From positions 186,001 through 250,000 of the forward strand of contig CAKJVC010000128.1 of the NCBI GenBank assembly GCA_918026815.1: a stretch of DNA of 64,000 bases, in the 5' to 3' direction. Every line of letters begins with the position of its first letter. Position 1 is the first letter of the stretch. Both the position numbers and the translations under genes were made by a program. Origin of the DNA: Chalara sp. BL73 (lineage: Eukaryota > Ascomycota > Leotiomycetes > Helotiales). Shown here one piece after another: positions 1 through 10,290 of the stretch. The notes below the pieces were generated by a model. That model was not told where the DNA came from. It was given only the letters and a program-made list of their open reading frames with translations, and searched no databases.

Positions 1-700
1 GGGTTTTTTGGGACCTGATGAGGTTGAGCTTAGATGCACGTGATGAGGCTTTGTTGGTCGAAAGTTGCCAAGCTTTCTTCAACTTTAACTTAACCTTCTT
101 GTTCATGCTTACGCCTCCGGCCCTTCCTGTCTGTAAATCATTGAGCTAAAGATTAAGGATGTAATTCTCTATCACTTGTCACTCGTTTCCACATTGGCAT
201 GGTTAAGAAACCCGTGCAAAATACAAATGACACATGCATTGCGGATTATGTGTTATGCAGTATCACTATAAGAATAGAACTATACTGAATAAACCATGCA
301 TTTTATTGTGATCTCCAGTGCTAAAAGCTCTGCCTCCAATTGCATGCCTGTTAATTTGACCCGTAGTAACTATTCTAGCAAGGAACTGAATATAGCTAGG
401 GGCTGCATTTTCACCGCAAATCAAGCCAAGTAAAAGAGGAAAACCAGAAAGGCAGGCATTGTAGGTGATTTGTGCTTGCTTTCCTTTTCCCTGTTAGCTA
501 ATCGGTTACTCGGGAGCGATCCTAGAATATGGGAGCAATCAAATTGTGGAATATTCTGATATGAGTTGAGATGAGTTGGGTACCGGCAATGCTCTTAGAT
601 GAAACCATGGACGAAAGAGCCGTAACGAAAACGTGAATTGTGAAGAGGGAGTTCTGGAGGTCGCCTATCGACCAAAGAGTTGTTCTTCGTTTGCCCTAGC
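1..700. other. Intergenic, no gene seen
   Basis: No convincing coding frame, RNA gene or repeat is visible. It lies downstream of the 3' end of the reverse-strand F-box-like gene. Confidence 0.5.
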
Positions 701-2002
701 CTAAAGCATCCGCTGTATGTGGTTTAATTCATTGATATATTCTGTATTTCCCGGCGCTAGCTCAAGAGCTGTTTCAATGGCACTAAGAGCAAGCCTTGGA
801 TCCGCCAGGACTCGGTGTCCGACCGCTCTTAAGTACGCAAGTCTAGCCTTTTGTTCAGCCGATGGAAAGGTGCTCGAGCTTGTCACCAACTCGTCCGCGA
901 GCTGTATCTTGCTAAGAATGCTGATAAGTCGCGCAGATAACAATCGGGCAGAAGGAGATCCATCTCCAAGGTGTCGTCGTATTTTTATTAAATAGACCTC
1001 TGCGTATTGAGAACCCATTGCATAATTCAGTTTGATAAGTTTATTGCTAAAATCACGACTGGTTACTTCAGAAGTTAGCCCTCCCGTCTCCACGGCCTCC
1101 TTTATTTCGTAGTAGATAGTCCCCATTCTGAGCATACCCCGATGATATTGACTTTCGGCATTACTGTATTCCGCTTTTCCAAAATATATGTCGCCTTTTG
1201 CTTGGAGGTCATTAAGATACCGAAGAATGGTAGTTTCCTTGTCGAATATATCACGAGTTACTTCGTTGCGTACAGACTGTAGTAGATCCTCATCAATAGC
1301 ACCGGTTATAACCAGATTCGAAACTCCCCACAGCTGTTCTCGAAATGGGGCCATAAGTTCTTCTTGGAACTTGCGGTTAAAGAAAGATGGTGCTGAAGAC
1401 TCAAGGTAGATCCCGTCAGGAGATGTAAGAGTGATGGTGTGCTGATTATGCCTCCGAATATTGGGGTTACTGTCCGTTATTCCGGAGCAAATTTGAGCTA
1501 AATCTGAATGAAGAATAACAAAGGATTTCAGGTTATTTTCCGTTCCGCCTTCCTCTATCAAACAGATATCGTATTGTAAAACGCAGTTGCTAGAACGAGA
1601 TGCACTCTGTTGTTCTGCCATTCGTATACCTTTTTGAGCAAAGATTAAGCGCATACACTCCTCAATATCTATTCCAGCGACTGTGACTTTGACAAAGCGG
1701 TTCGTCCTGATCATCTCATACCTAGCCTCTTGGTAGATGGAGCGGCAGGTTTGAAGAAGCTGAAGTTGAGTGCTTACGCTTAGCTCCATCGGGTAATTGA
1801 CCGCCGCGTAAAAGGGCAGTGGGTATTGTGGCCCGAAAAATTGTGTAGATCTGGCTCGAGAATTTATATCTTGAAAAACATGCCTATATATTATTTTTCT
1901 GATCTCGAGAGGAAGATCGAGGAAGCGGAAGTAGTTTTGCGACTCTGCTGGCGAGCCGGAGAAAGGTCCTAAAAAATTTCGACCTAGCCTTTGCGAACTC
2001 AT
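701..2002 (-). CDS. F-box-like protein with C-terminal TPR-like region
   Basis: A single uninterrupted frame encodes 433 residues. Near the N-terminus (about residues 27-43) is a leucine-rich segment, DLPLEIRKIIYRHVF, of the type that opens the F-box-like (2EXR-type) domains of many fungal orphan proteins. Such domains usually recruit SCF ubiquitin-ligase partners or act as protein-binding modules. From about residue 265 to the end, helical pairs containing AKGDIYFGKAEYSNAESQY and LSAIETALELAPGNTEY resemble tetratricopeptide repeats. No signal peptide or membrane segment is seen. The start is the first ATG, a few residues before the F-box-like segment. A substrate-adaptor role is inferred from architecture only. 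Confidence 0.75.
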   Translation of the reverse strand: MSSQRLGRNFLGPFSGSPAESQNYFRFLDLPLEIRKIIYRHVFQDINSRARSTQFFGPQYPLPFYAAVNYPMELSVSTQLQLLQTCRSIYQEARYEMIRTNRFVKVTVAGIDIEECMRLIFAQKGIRMAEQQSASRSSNCVLQYDICLIEEGGTENNLKSFVILHSDLAQICSGITDSNPNIRRHNQHTITLTSPDGIYLESSAPSFFNRKFQEELMAPFREQLWGVSNLVITGAIDEDLLQSVRNEVTRDIFDKETTILRYLNDLQAKGDIYFGKAEYSNAESQYHRGMLRMGTIYYEIKEAVETGGLTSEVTSRDFSNKLIKLNYAMGSQYAEVYLIKIRRHLGDGSPSARLLSARLISILSKIQLADELVTSSSTFPSAEQKARLAYLRAVGHRVLADPRLALSAIETALELAPGNTEYINELNHIQRML

Positions 2003-4111
2003 AATGGCCGATCAGTAATTAAATCAAATTAAATCCTCAAAATGGTTGCTGTCTAAAGTAGAGAGGGGGGGAGATGTTGTTCGTTGCACTACCGAGACCT
2101 GGTTTGAAATACAATTTGCAAAATTTTGTTTGCTGCTAGTGTGCTAATATTCAGGGATGGAGGTTGCAGGGTAATTGAGAAGGCGAGGAGTTTGTGGAGC
2201 ATTTAAAAATGCATGGAAATGCTGTGACAAGATAACTGCGTTAGTCGATGATTGATCTCTGCCAACAATAGTCAAGATGCCAAACTAGCATTGAATCACT
2301 ATGACAAAAGATGCTGATAAAAATTCAACCCTTGTGTCAAATTAGGCTCATGTTGTGGGAAACTTCTATGACATTAACTATAACCTACTGCCTCAAGAGA
2401 GAATTTATCCACATTGGAGACGTCTGCAGAGATTCATTCTGAAAAGCCACAGGAAAACGGTGCTGTAGAAGATCTATAAACACAGCCACTCCGCAGCCCT
2501 TCCAAGTAGAGGCTTGCGCCACCAAACCGGCTGATGATTTTAAATACACTATGTTCAAAACTGTCCAATCACCAAGCAATAATAGTGACGCAAAAAGTTC
2601 TTATAATATAGACTGTCCTTAAACTCACTGCAGTAAAAGCCAGCATTAAATCCCCATATCACACCTAACAATATCGCTTCAGGTGCATCCGTCTCAAATA
2701 TCCATACCATCCTTTACAGATATCAGCATCAGCTGTAAACCCACAACAATGCCGAAATAAAAATGCGCTCCTAAAATAAGTGCCGGGCCGTCCATAATTC
2801 TATACGCTTCAGCGCCAAGTGAGTGAAACTGTGCATGCTGCTAGTAGCCTAGCTCCAATTATATTGGTCAGAATATATTTGCATCTCGTCCGGGGCTTTG
2901 GAGCGATGTTGGGTCTGATAAAATGCACAAACGATCATTTTTGACTGGTATTTCCCTGTATCACCAATGAGAAGGTGCTAAAATCGCAAGCTTCCATATA
3001 GCTAAGCAAATGGCGATTTCTAGGAGCTTCTTTTAAGGTTCTTACGCTTTTATACACCTGGGAGCATTTTATCTAGATGTTTTCCACCGATGAAACGCAT
3101 CAAGTGAAATGAGATTTTCAGCATTTCAAACTGTATGGAGTAGTTACCATTGCATCAGACAAGTAAAATCAACAGTCGAAGTTTTGATGAAGCATGATGA
3201 AGTTTATGGAAAAAGCTCGTTCAGTTATTCGGTATGTATCTTATTCAGCAGGCACAATTTTCAGCAGGAGCATACATCGCCGGGGTATTTAATTTGGTCC
3301 ATTTAGCATAATAGTTCTACGTCATCTCGCTATAGTTTGTTCTATAGATAGAAGTACCGACAGGTAAGAATGTAGTCTCAAGTTTTAGTGGGTATGCCGC
3401 CCGTCTTTATGCTTGCCAACTCAATATCACCTAGCCTCTCACTTCTCACGTAAGCGAAGGCCGCCGAAACCATATATCCTATAGGACCATATCTGTATAT
3501 ACACGAAAATCGAGATGTTTTGAGTGTTGTTTCCTCTCGTTTGTACAGAGCTTTCCTATACATAACCTTTAGCTCAACGCCATCAAACCACCAAGCATTC
3601 CATCGCCGTAAAAATGATTATTTCAAAGCTCCATTCGCACATACAATCAGCTTATTCCAGCTCCCTTCACGATCATACCTTAGTTCTTGCTATATACGAG
3701 GTTTCATCCAAAAGCGCATTACCAAGTTTAATCTGTCATCTTACTTAACGAATCACCGTCCCGCCAAGCCCAGTCTGACATCTCACCTCCTCAACCACAA
3801 CCTCCCCGCTTCCTCCAACCCAGAACATCCGCTGGATTCCGTGAACAGGCATTCTATTGTCTTGCCTCCCCCTTCATCTGGTATCCGACGTGAACACGAG
3901 GTCTTGGTAAAGATAAGCGCAAGAAGCCTGCGCCGCAGCTATCGCCATCGACAAACTGGGAAACCTTTCCGAGCCTCCGTAGCGTACTTATATTAGCAGA
4001 ATATACTACATGAGAGGAGAAACGTCCAAATACTCAGGTATTCTTTCGTCATATTTATCCTTCACTCATCACCTTTTCTTAACCAGGTTCGAATATAAAA
4101 TCTCCACGAGA
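2003..4111. other. Intergenic, about 2.1 kb without a supported gene
   Basis: Only short overlapping frames occur here, none with a recognisable domain or clean start. The last 500 bases are rich in short C/T tracts, as in fungal promoters, and probably hold the 5' region of the small secreted peptide gene that follows. Confidence 0.45.
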
Positions 4112-4356
4112 ATGAAGTCCTCCGTTCTTTTTACGACCCTCACGCTGCTCTTCACAAGCCTTGTAACGGCTACTACTCTCCCGAATCCTTTTGCCGCCGG
4201 CTTCGTGAGTTCTTGCTCTGTGTTAGATATTATTGGGAGAAACTAATGTTTGGATCACAGCTTGAAGCACGATGCCATTGTGACGGTCACTGCTGTGGTG
4301 GAGGATGGTGCAGTGATACTGGGAGCGGACTTTGCTGTAACGGCGTGCCTTGCTAG
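4112..4356 (+). CDS. Small cysteine-rich secreted peptide (spliced)
   Basis: Two exons, 4112-4204 and 4261-4356, encode 62 residues. The 56-bp intron has a GTGAGT donor, an ACTAAT branch-like site and a CACAG acceptor. Exon 1 is a classical signal peptide (MKSSVLFTTLTLLFTSLVTA) followed by a short spacer. Exon 2 carries the whole mature Cys module: eight cysteines in about 27 residues, spaced C-x-C-x3-CC-x4-C-x7-CC-x4-C, ending on the last Cys just before TAG. The CC pairs and Gly-rich loops suggest a compact disulfide-knotted peptide. Size and architecture are those of small secreted proteins, effectors or antimicrobial-like peptides; the family is not recognised. A purine-rich AGGAAGGAAGG tract follows the stop. 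Confidence 0.75.
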
Positions 4357-4596
4357 ACATTAGAGGACATGATATCCTCCCGGTAAATGTGTCCGAGAAG
4401 GAAGGAAGGAAAGAAGGAAATGTAAACTGAAGGCATGTTATAATATCACAAGCACGAACATGCCAGCTACGTACTTTGGAATAAGCAGAAGATGATTCGA
4501 AAAAGAAGAGAGTGGTTTTTGGGACTTTTAGCTAGCTGATGAAAATGGACATCCTTCTCATAAACGCCATACTAATTTCCATTACAAGACTAAACA

Positions 4597-7500
4597 TTAG
4601 AACCCAGTAATGGGAACAACTCCGAAAAGCTTTAATGCCGGCTTCATCTTATCTGCATCACGATTTCTGTTGCGAAGAAGCTGCAAGATCAAGGCTCTGA
4701 AATTACCAGGAAGCTCCTCAAATTGGAAACCCTATAGGCCATTTGTTAGCTTTTTATAGAGGCTTGACTCTATGATAATTGAAAATATTGGTGAACGAAG
4801 AAGTTGAATAAGAATGAATACTCACAGGTGCAAGAAGGGCTGCAAACGCTTCTAAAGCGTTCTCAGGGGTATTTAGAATATGACACACTTGCCCAAAATT
4901 CGCAGCAGTGTGTACTTTCTCTAAGAATTTCGCGTTTGTGGATTCCTTGAACTCGTCGAATGGGCTTAGTGGCTCGATCGTCAAAGTGGCTGCAGAAATT
5001 GGCCCAGCCGCAGGTGTAGAAGTAACATTTTTTGTGCCATGGAGAATATCTTCCATGACTCCTTCGTGGAGCTCCTCAATGGTGCCATATTTTCCGTCTC
5101 CAATCTGCCAAGCACTACGTCGCAACTCGCCATCGCCTTTGAGGCGTCCTACCAATTTCTTATCGAGTTCCTTCCCTGCCAATAAAGAGTTTAAGACTTC
5201 TTGAATAGCTGCAAGTCCCTGAATATGAACGGTCTCTTCATTCAAAGACCATTCCTTCTCAATATCTGATCGAAGCTTGAGGATTTGCTGACATATATCA
5301 ATGGCTTTGTCCTTCTCCCCGTCGCTAGCCGCATTGACAAGCTTCTTTTTTGCGTCACTGAACACAGCGGAACGCTTTGTGAAGACATTGGCCGCAATCA
5401 GGTTATCGTCTGCACGTTTTTGACCTCCATCAGATAGGTGTACAATGTACCGATATAGTCGACGATAAGATTCCGTCTGATTATCGACGTGAGCAGGCAC
5501 GGTACTAAGAAGTCTGCTTGCAGCAGCCTTGCAATCCTCTCGCTCGGTAAGCATTCTTTTCAACACAGTGATTATGGTTCGGGAGTGCAGAAGCTGAATA
5601 TTCCGAGCTTTGCAGTGATCCTCCAGTGAAGTAAGCCGAAGTTGCGCCATGTTCGGCGTGTTGTTTTTGGTAATGATGCCGAAAATAACCTTATCCAGTA
5701 GACCTATAACATTACTTTTAAGCTGTTCAACTTGCCATCCTGTATATGGCATAAGTCGGACTAATGTCTCGTACCAATACCAGTCATTGTCTGTATCTGG
5801 GACCTAGATTGAAAAAAAAATTTGCCAGTTAGTATCAATGCGAGGCAGAAATTTGAAGACTCTAAATCATCATATACTCTATAAAAGTGAGACAAGTATG
5901 CCTGTTCAATGCCCATTTATAAATATATGGGAGAGAGAGAGAGAGAGTGTGTGTGTGTGTTTGCAGTCCCACAAGTACAATACTCATAGTATTCGAGAAG
6001 AAATAAAATGATATATTGAAAGGGTCAGAACTTACCTCAAATTGAGGAAACTTGCCAAAGAGTTGCCATACAAAGCTCATAGGCTTTGCACCAGAACCCG
6101 CGACCGTAAGCAGGTTGCCAAACAAACCACGCATCAATAGTGTACTCGTATCTGTAGGCTTGGCAATTATTTGAGGCGGAGAATTTCGTGTAGCGGCAAG
6201 CTTTTGCATTGCAGACATCAAAAGTGATGCCATAAGTTGGCCTGTAGCAGGACTACTTGCCGTCAGGCTCAACTCACGTGAGCTGATAGCATCGCTGAGG
6301 GTACTTCTCATGATGATGCGCAGAGCAGCGATATGAGGATCATTGCATTTTTCCATCCATCGCACTGCATATGGATCTTCGAGAGTCACAAACTCGTCCC
6401 AACATACCCAAGCAAGCATAGAACCATGAGGACTCTCTTTATCAAGACTAGCCATTGCCATAATTGGTTGCTTGCGACCTGATTGGCTGACGAGAGGTCC
6501 ATTATGATCTTCTTGCGATTGTTCCAATACAATTCCTGCGTCAAGCCCATCCAAGTGAATGGTGCGTGTATCTAGGCTGCAGACTTCAATCTGCGGTGGG
6601 CCCTTGGCATATAAGGCATCTGTAAGATATCGTTGATATGCTCCTGTATCGACGTGAACTACCAGAACGCCCATTTGATCTGCGTGTAACTCCAATAATT
6701 CGCCCAGCTGTTGGAAGTTCATCGTCTTGGCAGCATCTACATTACTTTTGATGGCATTCTGGCGAACCAATCTTTTCAGATCGTGAGTTCTAGAAGAGCT
6801 TGTCTGGGTAGATACAACGTTACCCAGTGCCTCGGTAAGCCACTGGACATCCTTTTGACTTTCTTTACTCAGTTTTCTGAGAGTCGATAACAAGGCATTT
6901 TTTTTCTTTACTGACTCGGGATCGGCAATATCTAACTCTCGGCTTACAAATTTAGCATACTCAGTTCTAGCTGGAGCAGTATCGGTTGTGATTTTCTGAT
7001 TGACAAGGGCTAGCAATTCTGAGCATAGTGCTTGCAACTTATCATCGCTCAGAAGCGCCTGTAGCTGAGGAACCATTGTAACAATGTCATCTCTGAAGAC
7101 GCGGATATCTGCAAGAGATGAACTTTCGAAGATATGCTTAAGCTGAGCAATTTGAAGTGACTGATTTGTGACTGGCATGTAGACAGGATTATCCTGGGCT
7201 AGGTTGATTAGTCTTGGCCAACTTGGATGAAACAAGTTCTCGACCACGAAATCCTGTCGATTTATTAATTCAGTGAGATCTTGACCGAACTTGAAACTGG
7301 ACGAGTCTAAGTACTTGGGGTCTGATATGCCACGGTAGAAGTAGTAGCTGTTCCCAAGCTGTGCCACAACTAGCGATTGTGGCCCAGCCAATGCAGTTAC
7401 TGCATTGATATTGAGTTTTTCAAGCAATTGCGTGACGTCCTCAGTGTCACCTGGAGTTTGGTCGGGTTTTTGAATAATAAATAGACCATTGATGCGCCAT

Positions 7501-8788
7501 TTCGAAGCCAGATTTCGAGAATTGTCCGTCATGTTCTCATCTACAATAATTGTGATACTCTTGGCTTGCTCTAAGTAACGCCGAAGAGCCGTGGTGTTAT
7601 TGAATGGGACGTTGACAGGCAGCTCTCCAGTTGCCAAAACCATCGGTCCTTCAAGTAAGCCACCAAGAATACATGGGAAAACCGAAAGAGGGCCTTCCTT
7701 TTCTCTCGCAGTCTGGTTACCAACCATCCACTGAAGGCCTTTGCCAAAGCGAATCAGCTGTGTCGTGACTGGAAGTGTTGGGAGGATGATTCCATGAGTC
7801 GCAATGACGAGGGGTTTCGCTGGAACAGCAAGGTCTGATATTGTCGAATCATCAAGTAAATCTAATTCTTCAGCGGAAGTACTAAGATAGGACTATCAGC
7901 AGGGTGCAGTGCAAAATTGTGACGAAGATATCAGACTTACCTCTCGGCATTTAGAGCTATGATTTCTCGTTCTTCGATCACAAAGTCCGCACGGCCAATG
8001 GCAGTTGGTAGAGCTGAGGATGGCATTGTTTCACCTGAGCACATTTTGCCGGTTTCGACACCAGGAGTTGGTAATATTGAGCAAATGAGAGAACCCTCAT
8101 CTTTTCTGATAACTAACGGGCAGCATATAGTGGCGTCTCCTATGGAGGCGGCATCCAAGGGAACGGGTACGATATAGAGTGTCTTGGTTTGATGATTAGC
8201 GACAAGGACTAATGGATTGTAATCCCTGTATCTTGAAAGCGCAGTGTAACTGTATCCAGAAACAAAGACTGTACGTGGTGTATCATCAAGGCTATCGTGT
8301 ATTTCTAGGTATTGAAGGAGGTTGTTTCCACTGTTGATATCTCCACTGTGATGAATACCGACGAATGTGTTCGTAGCATTGTAGCAAGATGTCTTATTTT
8401 CTGAATCTCCGATGCACAGATCGTAGTATGTTGGGGTACGCTGGGATACCGCGAAAATGTGAATTTTGCCATTGACTAGAGGAATCTTGAATTTAGGGGA
8501 AGGCACCTGTTGAATTGTAAACGACTCATTGAACTCGGAGATCTCGCGGAACCGCTTCATGCGGTTCAGTACATCCTCCCCGAGATCAGCGAGGCTGACG
8601 GTATTGGAGAAATAGTCATCATCATGCATAGAAATATCGATGGGTTGAATAAAGCCTTGCTGAGTGTGGAGAAGAAGCTCCTTCTTAAATGGATGTGCAG
8701 ATCCCACAGGAAGAGACAGCAAGAGTGCCTTTATCTGTGCACGATCACCCAGTAAGGGATCAAAGTAAACTTTTGTCACCTTATCCAT
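4597..8788 (-). CDS. Conserved-looking large protein of unknown function, 4 exons, 1268 aa
   Basis: Exons read in reverse are 8788-7941, 7881-6036, 5803-4826 and 4731-4597. All junctions are GT-AG and in phase, giving 3807 nt. An in-frame ATG at 8854 would add 22 residues. The N-terminal third is beta-rich (MDKVTKVYFDPLLGD onwards), perhaps propeller-like. The middle and C-terminal parts are helical and charged, with Leu/Ala-rich segments as in alpha-solenoid proteins. There is no signal peptide, membrane segment or known catalytic motif. A beta-propeller plus helical-solenoid layout recalls scaffold proteins such as nucleoporins or coat components, but no family motif is recognised, so no function is assigned. 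The second intron (6035-5804) is unusually long and holds a dinucleotide repeat. Confidence 0.8.
5931..5960. repeat. (GA)8(GT)7 compound microsatellite
   Basis: Eight GA units run directly into seven GT units on the + strand. The repeat lies inside the 232-bp second intron of the 1268-aa gene and accounts for part of that intron's unusual length. Confidence 0.95.
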
Positions 8789-8854
8789 ACTGCATGCGTT
8801 TTGGAGGAGGAGGATTGTTGAGGTTTTGAGGCTGGTGAGACGGCATGCAAACAA

Positions 8855-9674
8855 TAAGGAGCTACAGCGTTGCAGTGAATGTGGAGAATTGACGCTTTAA
8901 ATGAGTCAGAGCATGGAGTCCAAGGAAGTAGCCGTATGATCAAACAGGATGGTTAGACGTATTTCTCACTTTTCAGCTCTAGGCAATTACCTATCGTATA
9001 TCACGTGACATATGGTTGACTCAACCGGCGAGATTGTGAAGGAACATGACAAGCTCGAAAGATGAGTCTTAATGGATCCCGAGCTCAATAATCGAAACGG
9101 GGCTAAACAAGACGGGATTTCAGTCAATAGGCTATTAGACTGTTGAAAAGCTCAGACTAGTCCATGGGAGGCGGCTTGACCAAGTTCATGACACGTGATC
9201 AGCTTGTTGTTTTGGGCTTCTTAACTGGCTGGGTTAGAAAGGCTCTAGGGAGGCCAAGCCACCCAAAATTATTCAAAGTGTGTGCTCAGGATGGCATTAT
9301 CAGGCATTGTTACTTTGTCTGTCTAGAATCGTTATGACCTAGATCCAAAGTCACCCAGAATTTGGATGCAAATTGGGAGTTAGGTGGGGCTATGGGTGTC
9401 AGGAATGCACCGATTTTCAGATTTGAGGGCTGAAGTAGTATGAAAGAAGAGATGTGACTTATCAACCGACACATGATGTGTATGTACAGAACAGAAGACA
9501 GGGAGCAAAGCTTAAAGTATTATTGAAAGGTACAGCTGTGCCATCGAAGGATACTCACCTAGAAGTCGCCCCCACAACCTGACACCATTAGCGAATTGTA
9601 TTTTGGGGCACCGAACTGGATAATTCTGTCTAAAATGATCTTTCTTATGCGCGACCTTTGAACAAATCATGATT
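8855..9674. other. Intergenic region / promoter side of the 1268-aa gene
   Basis: No gene is visible. A perfect TCACGTGA palindrome lies about 210 bp upstream of the start at 8788, and another CACGTG core lies near 9191. Confidence 0.5.
9001..9008. promoter_or_regulatory. TCACGTGA E-box-like palindrome
   Basis: A perfect 8-bp palindrome with a CACGTG core lies upstream of the reverse-strand gene starting at 8788. In yeasts and moulds this core is bound by bHLH factors of the Cbf1 type. Regulation is inferred from motif and position only. Confidence 0.3.
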
Positions 9675-9711
9675 GGCAACTTGGCCGAGCGGTTATGGCG
9701 CCAGTTTCAGG

Positions 9712-9729
9712 TAAACCTGATACAGAAAT
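9712..9729 (+). other. Canonical tRNA intron after anticodon position 37
   Basis: This 18-nt insert lies one base 3' of the anticodon, the standard site for nuclear tRNA introns removed by the tRNA splicing endonuclease. Its internal CCTGA complements TCAGG of the anticodon loop, giving the usual anticodon-intron pairing. Confidence 0.75.
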
Positions 9730-9752
9730 TACTGGTTCGAAAGAGCGAGGGT

Positions 9753-9805
9753 GTGAGTGCAACACAGTGCAATTATCTTTAGGCATTTAGCTAATCATTC
9801 AATAG
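9753..9805 (+). other. Spliceosomal-type GT-AG intron inside the tRNA T-loop
   Basis: This 53-bp insert begins GTGAGT, has GCTAATC about 10 nt before its end and finishes AATAG. These are the donor, branch and acceptor signals of mRNA introns in neighbouring genes, and the size is the same. Exact removal joins GGT to TCGAATCC, restoring a consensus B box and a 7-nt T-loop on a perfect 5-bp stem. It is not at the site recognised by tRNA endonuclease. Confidence 0.75.
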
Positions 9806-9835
9806 TCGAATCCCTCAGTTGTCACAATCCATGTC

Positions 9836-9848
9836 TTTTTTTTTTTTT
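9836..9848 (+). terminator. T13 run, RNA polymerase III terminator
   Basis: Thirteen consecutive T residues start 11 nt after the tRNA 3' end. This is the expected Pol III termination signal, kept next to a gene whose internal promoter is interrupted. Confidence 0.7.
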
Positions 9849-10290
9849 GGAGCGTTTGTAGGTATTATTATTTTTCTTCTTTTTTCTTTCTTTCTGTTTG
9901 GTCGGGGGCTTAGAACAGACATGCCAAGATCCCAAGCCCAGGCTCAGACCCGCTACCAAATCCAACATGTCGTGCATCTCAGTTGCGCCCCAAAAAATAA
10001 TAATGTGAGTTTGTGCGGACAAATTCACGCTACGCTCTGCAGAGCAAAACAGCAACATCAACGTTGTGCGCGCTCATTACCTTCTAATACTGTCACTTGC
10101 TCGCTGCCTACTATAGAGGTCGTCTCGAAGTGTCGGCTGAGGTGCCCTGCCCTATGAAAGGACAGGTCACGCAACACACAACTAAGCTGATGGATATTCT
10201 AGCAAGGCTGCGGCTGAAGGCCAGCCAACTTCTTCGCCCATCCTGTATCGATACCAACCTGATATCGACCAGTGCATGTAAGGTTCTGCA
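9849..10290. other. Intergenic, 5' region of the HET gene
   Basis: After the T-rich stretch that terminates the tRNA gene, no supported gene is seen. The sequence runs into the HET-domain gene start at 10291. Confidence 0.45.

Larger units (their letters stand above)
9675..9824 (+). tRNA. tRNA-Leu(CAG) with anticodon-loop intron and an extra intron in the T-loop
   Basis: All cloverleaf parts are present. The acceptor is GGCAACT (9675-9681) with AGTTGTC (9817-9823) and discriminator A9824. The D-stem is GCC/GGC (9684-9686, 9697-9699). The anticodon stem is CCAGT (9701-9705) with ACTGG (9731-9735), and the anticodon is CAG (9708-9710). The variable arm is 9736-9746 and the T-stem is GAGGG (9747-9751) with CCCTC (9812-9816). 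A canonical 18-nt intron (9712-9729) contains CCTGA, which can pair with TCAGG of the anticodon loop. A second insert (9753-9805) splits the T-loop between T54 and T55, and so interrupts the Pol III B box. Removing both leaves a 79-nt tRNA with an intact TTCGAAT T-loop. An A box (TGGCCGAGCGG) and a downstream T run are kept. Whether it is functional or dead is open. Confidence 0.8.

Noticed and set aside
3520..3996. 158-codon forward frame upstream of the Cys-rich peptide
   Set aside because: It starts with a non-ATG codon and has a Ser/His/Arg-rich shadow composition with no domain. It more likely reflects C/T-rich promoter DNA.
5931..5960. Coding repeat in the 1268-aa protein
   Set aside because: The dinucleotide tract falls between a clear donor (6035) and acceptor (5804), so it is intronic.
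9675..9752. Reading the tRNA as a simple degenerate tRNA with T-loop AGTGCAA
   Set aside because: That reading gives a poor T-stem and no matching acceptor, whereas removing 9753-9805 gives a perfect 5-bp T-stem and 7-bp acceptor.
9819..10157. 112-codon frame beginning in the tRNA 3' end and T run
   Set aside because: It is an artefact of the poly-T stretch (poly-Phe) and overlaps the tRNA gene; no homology pattern.
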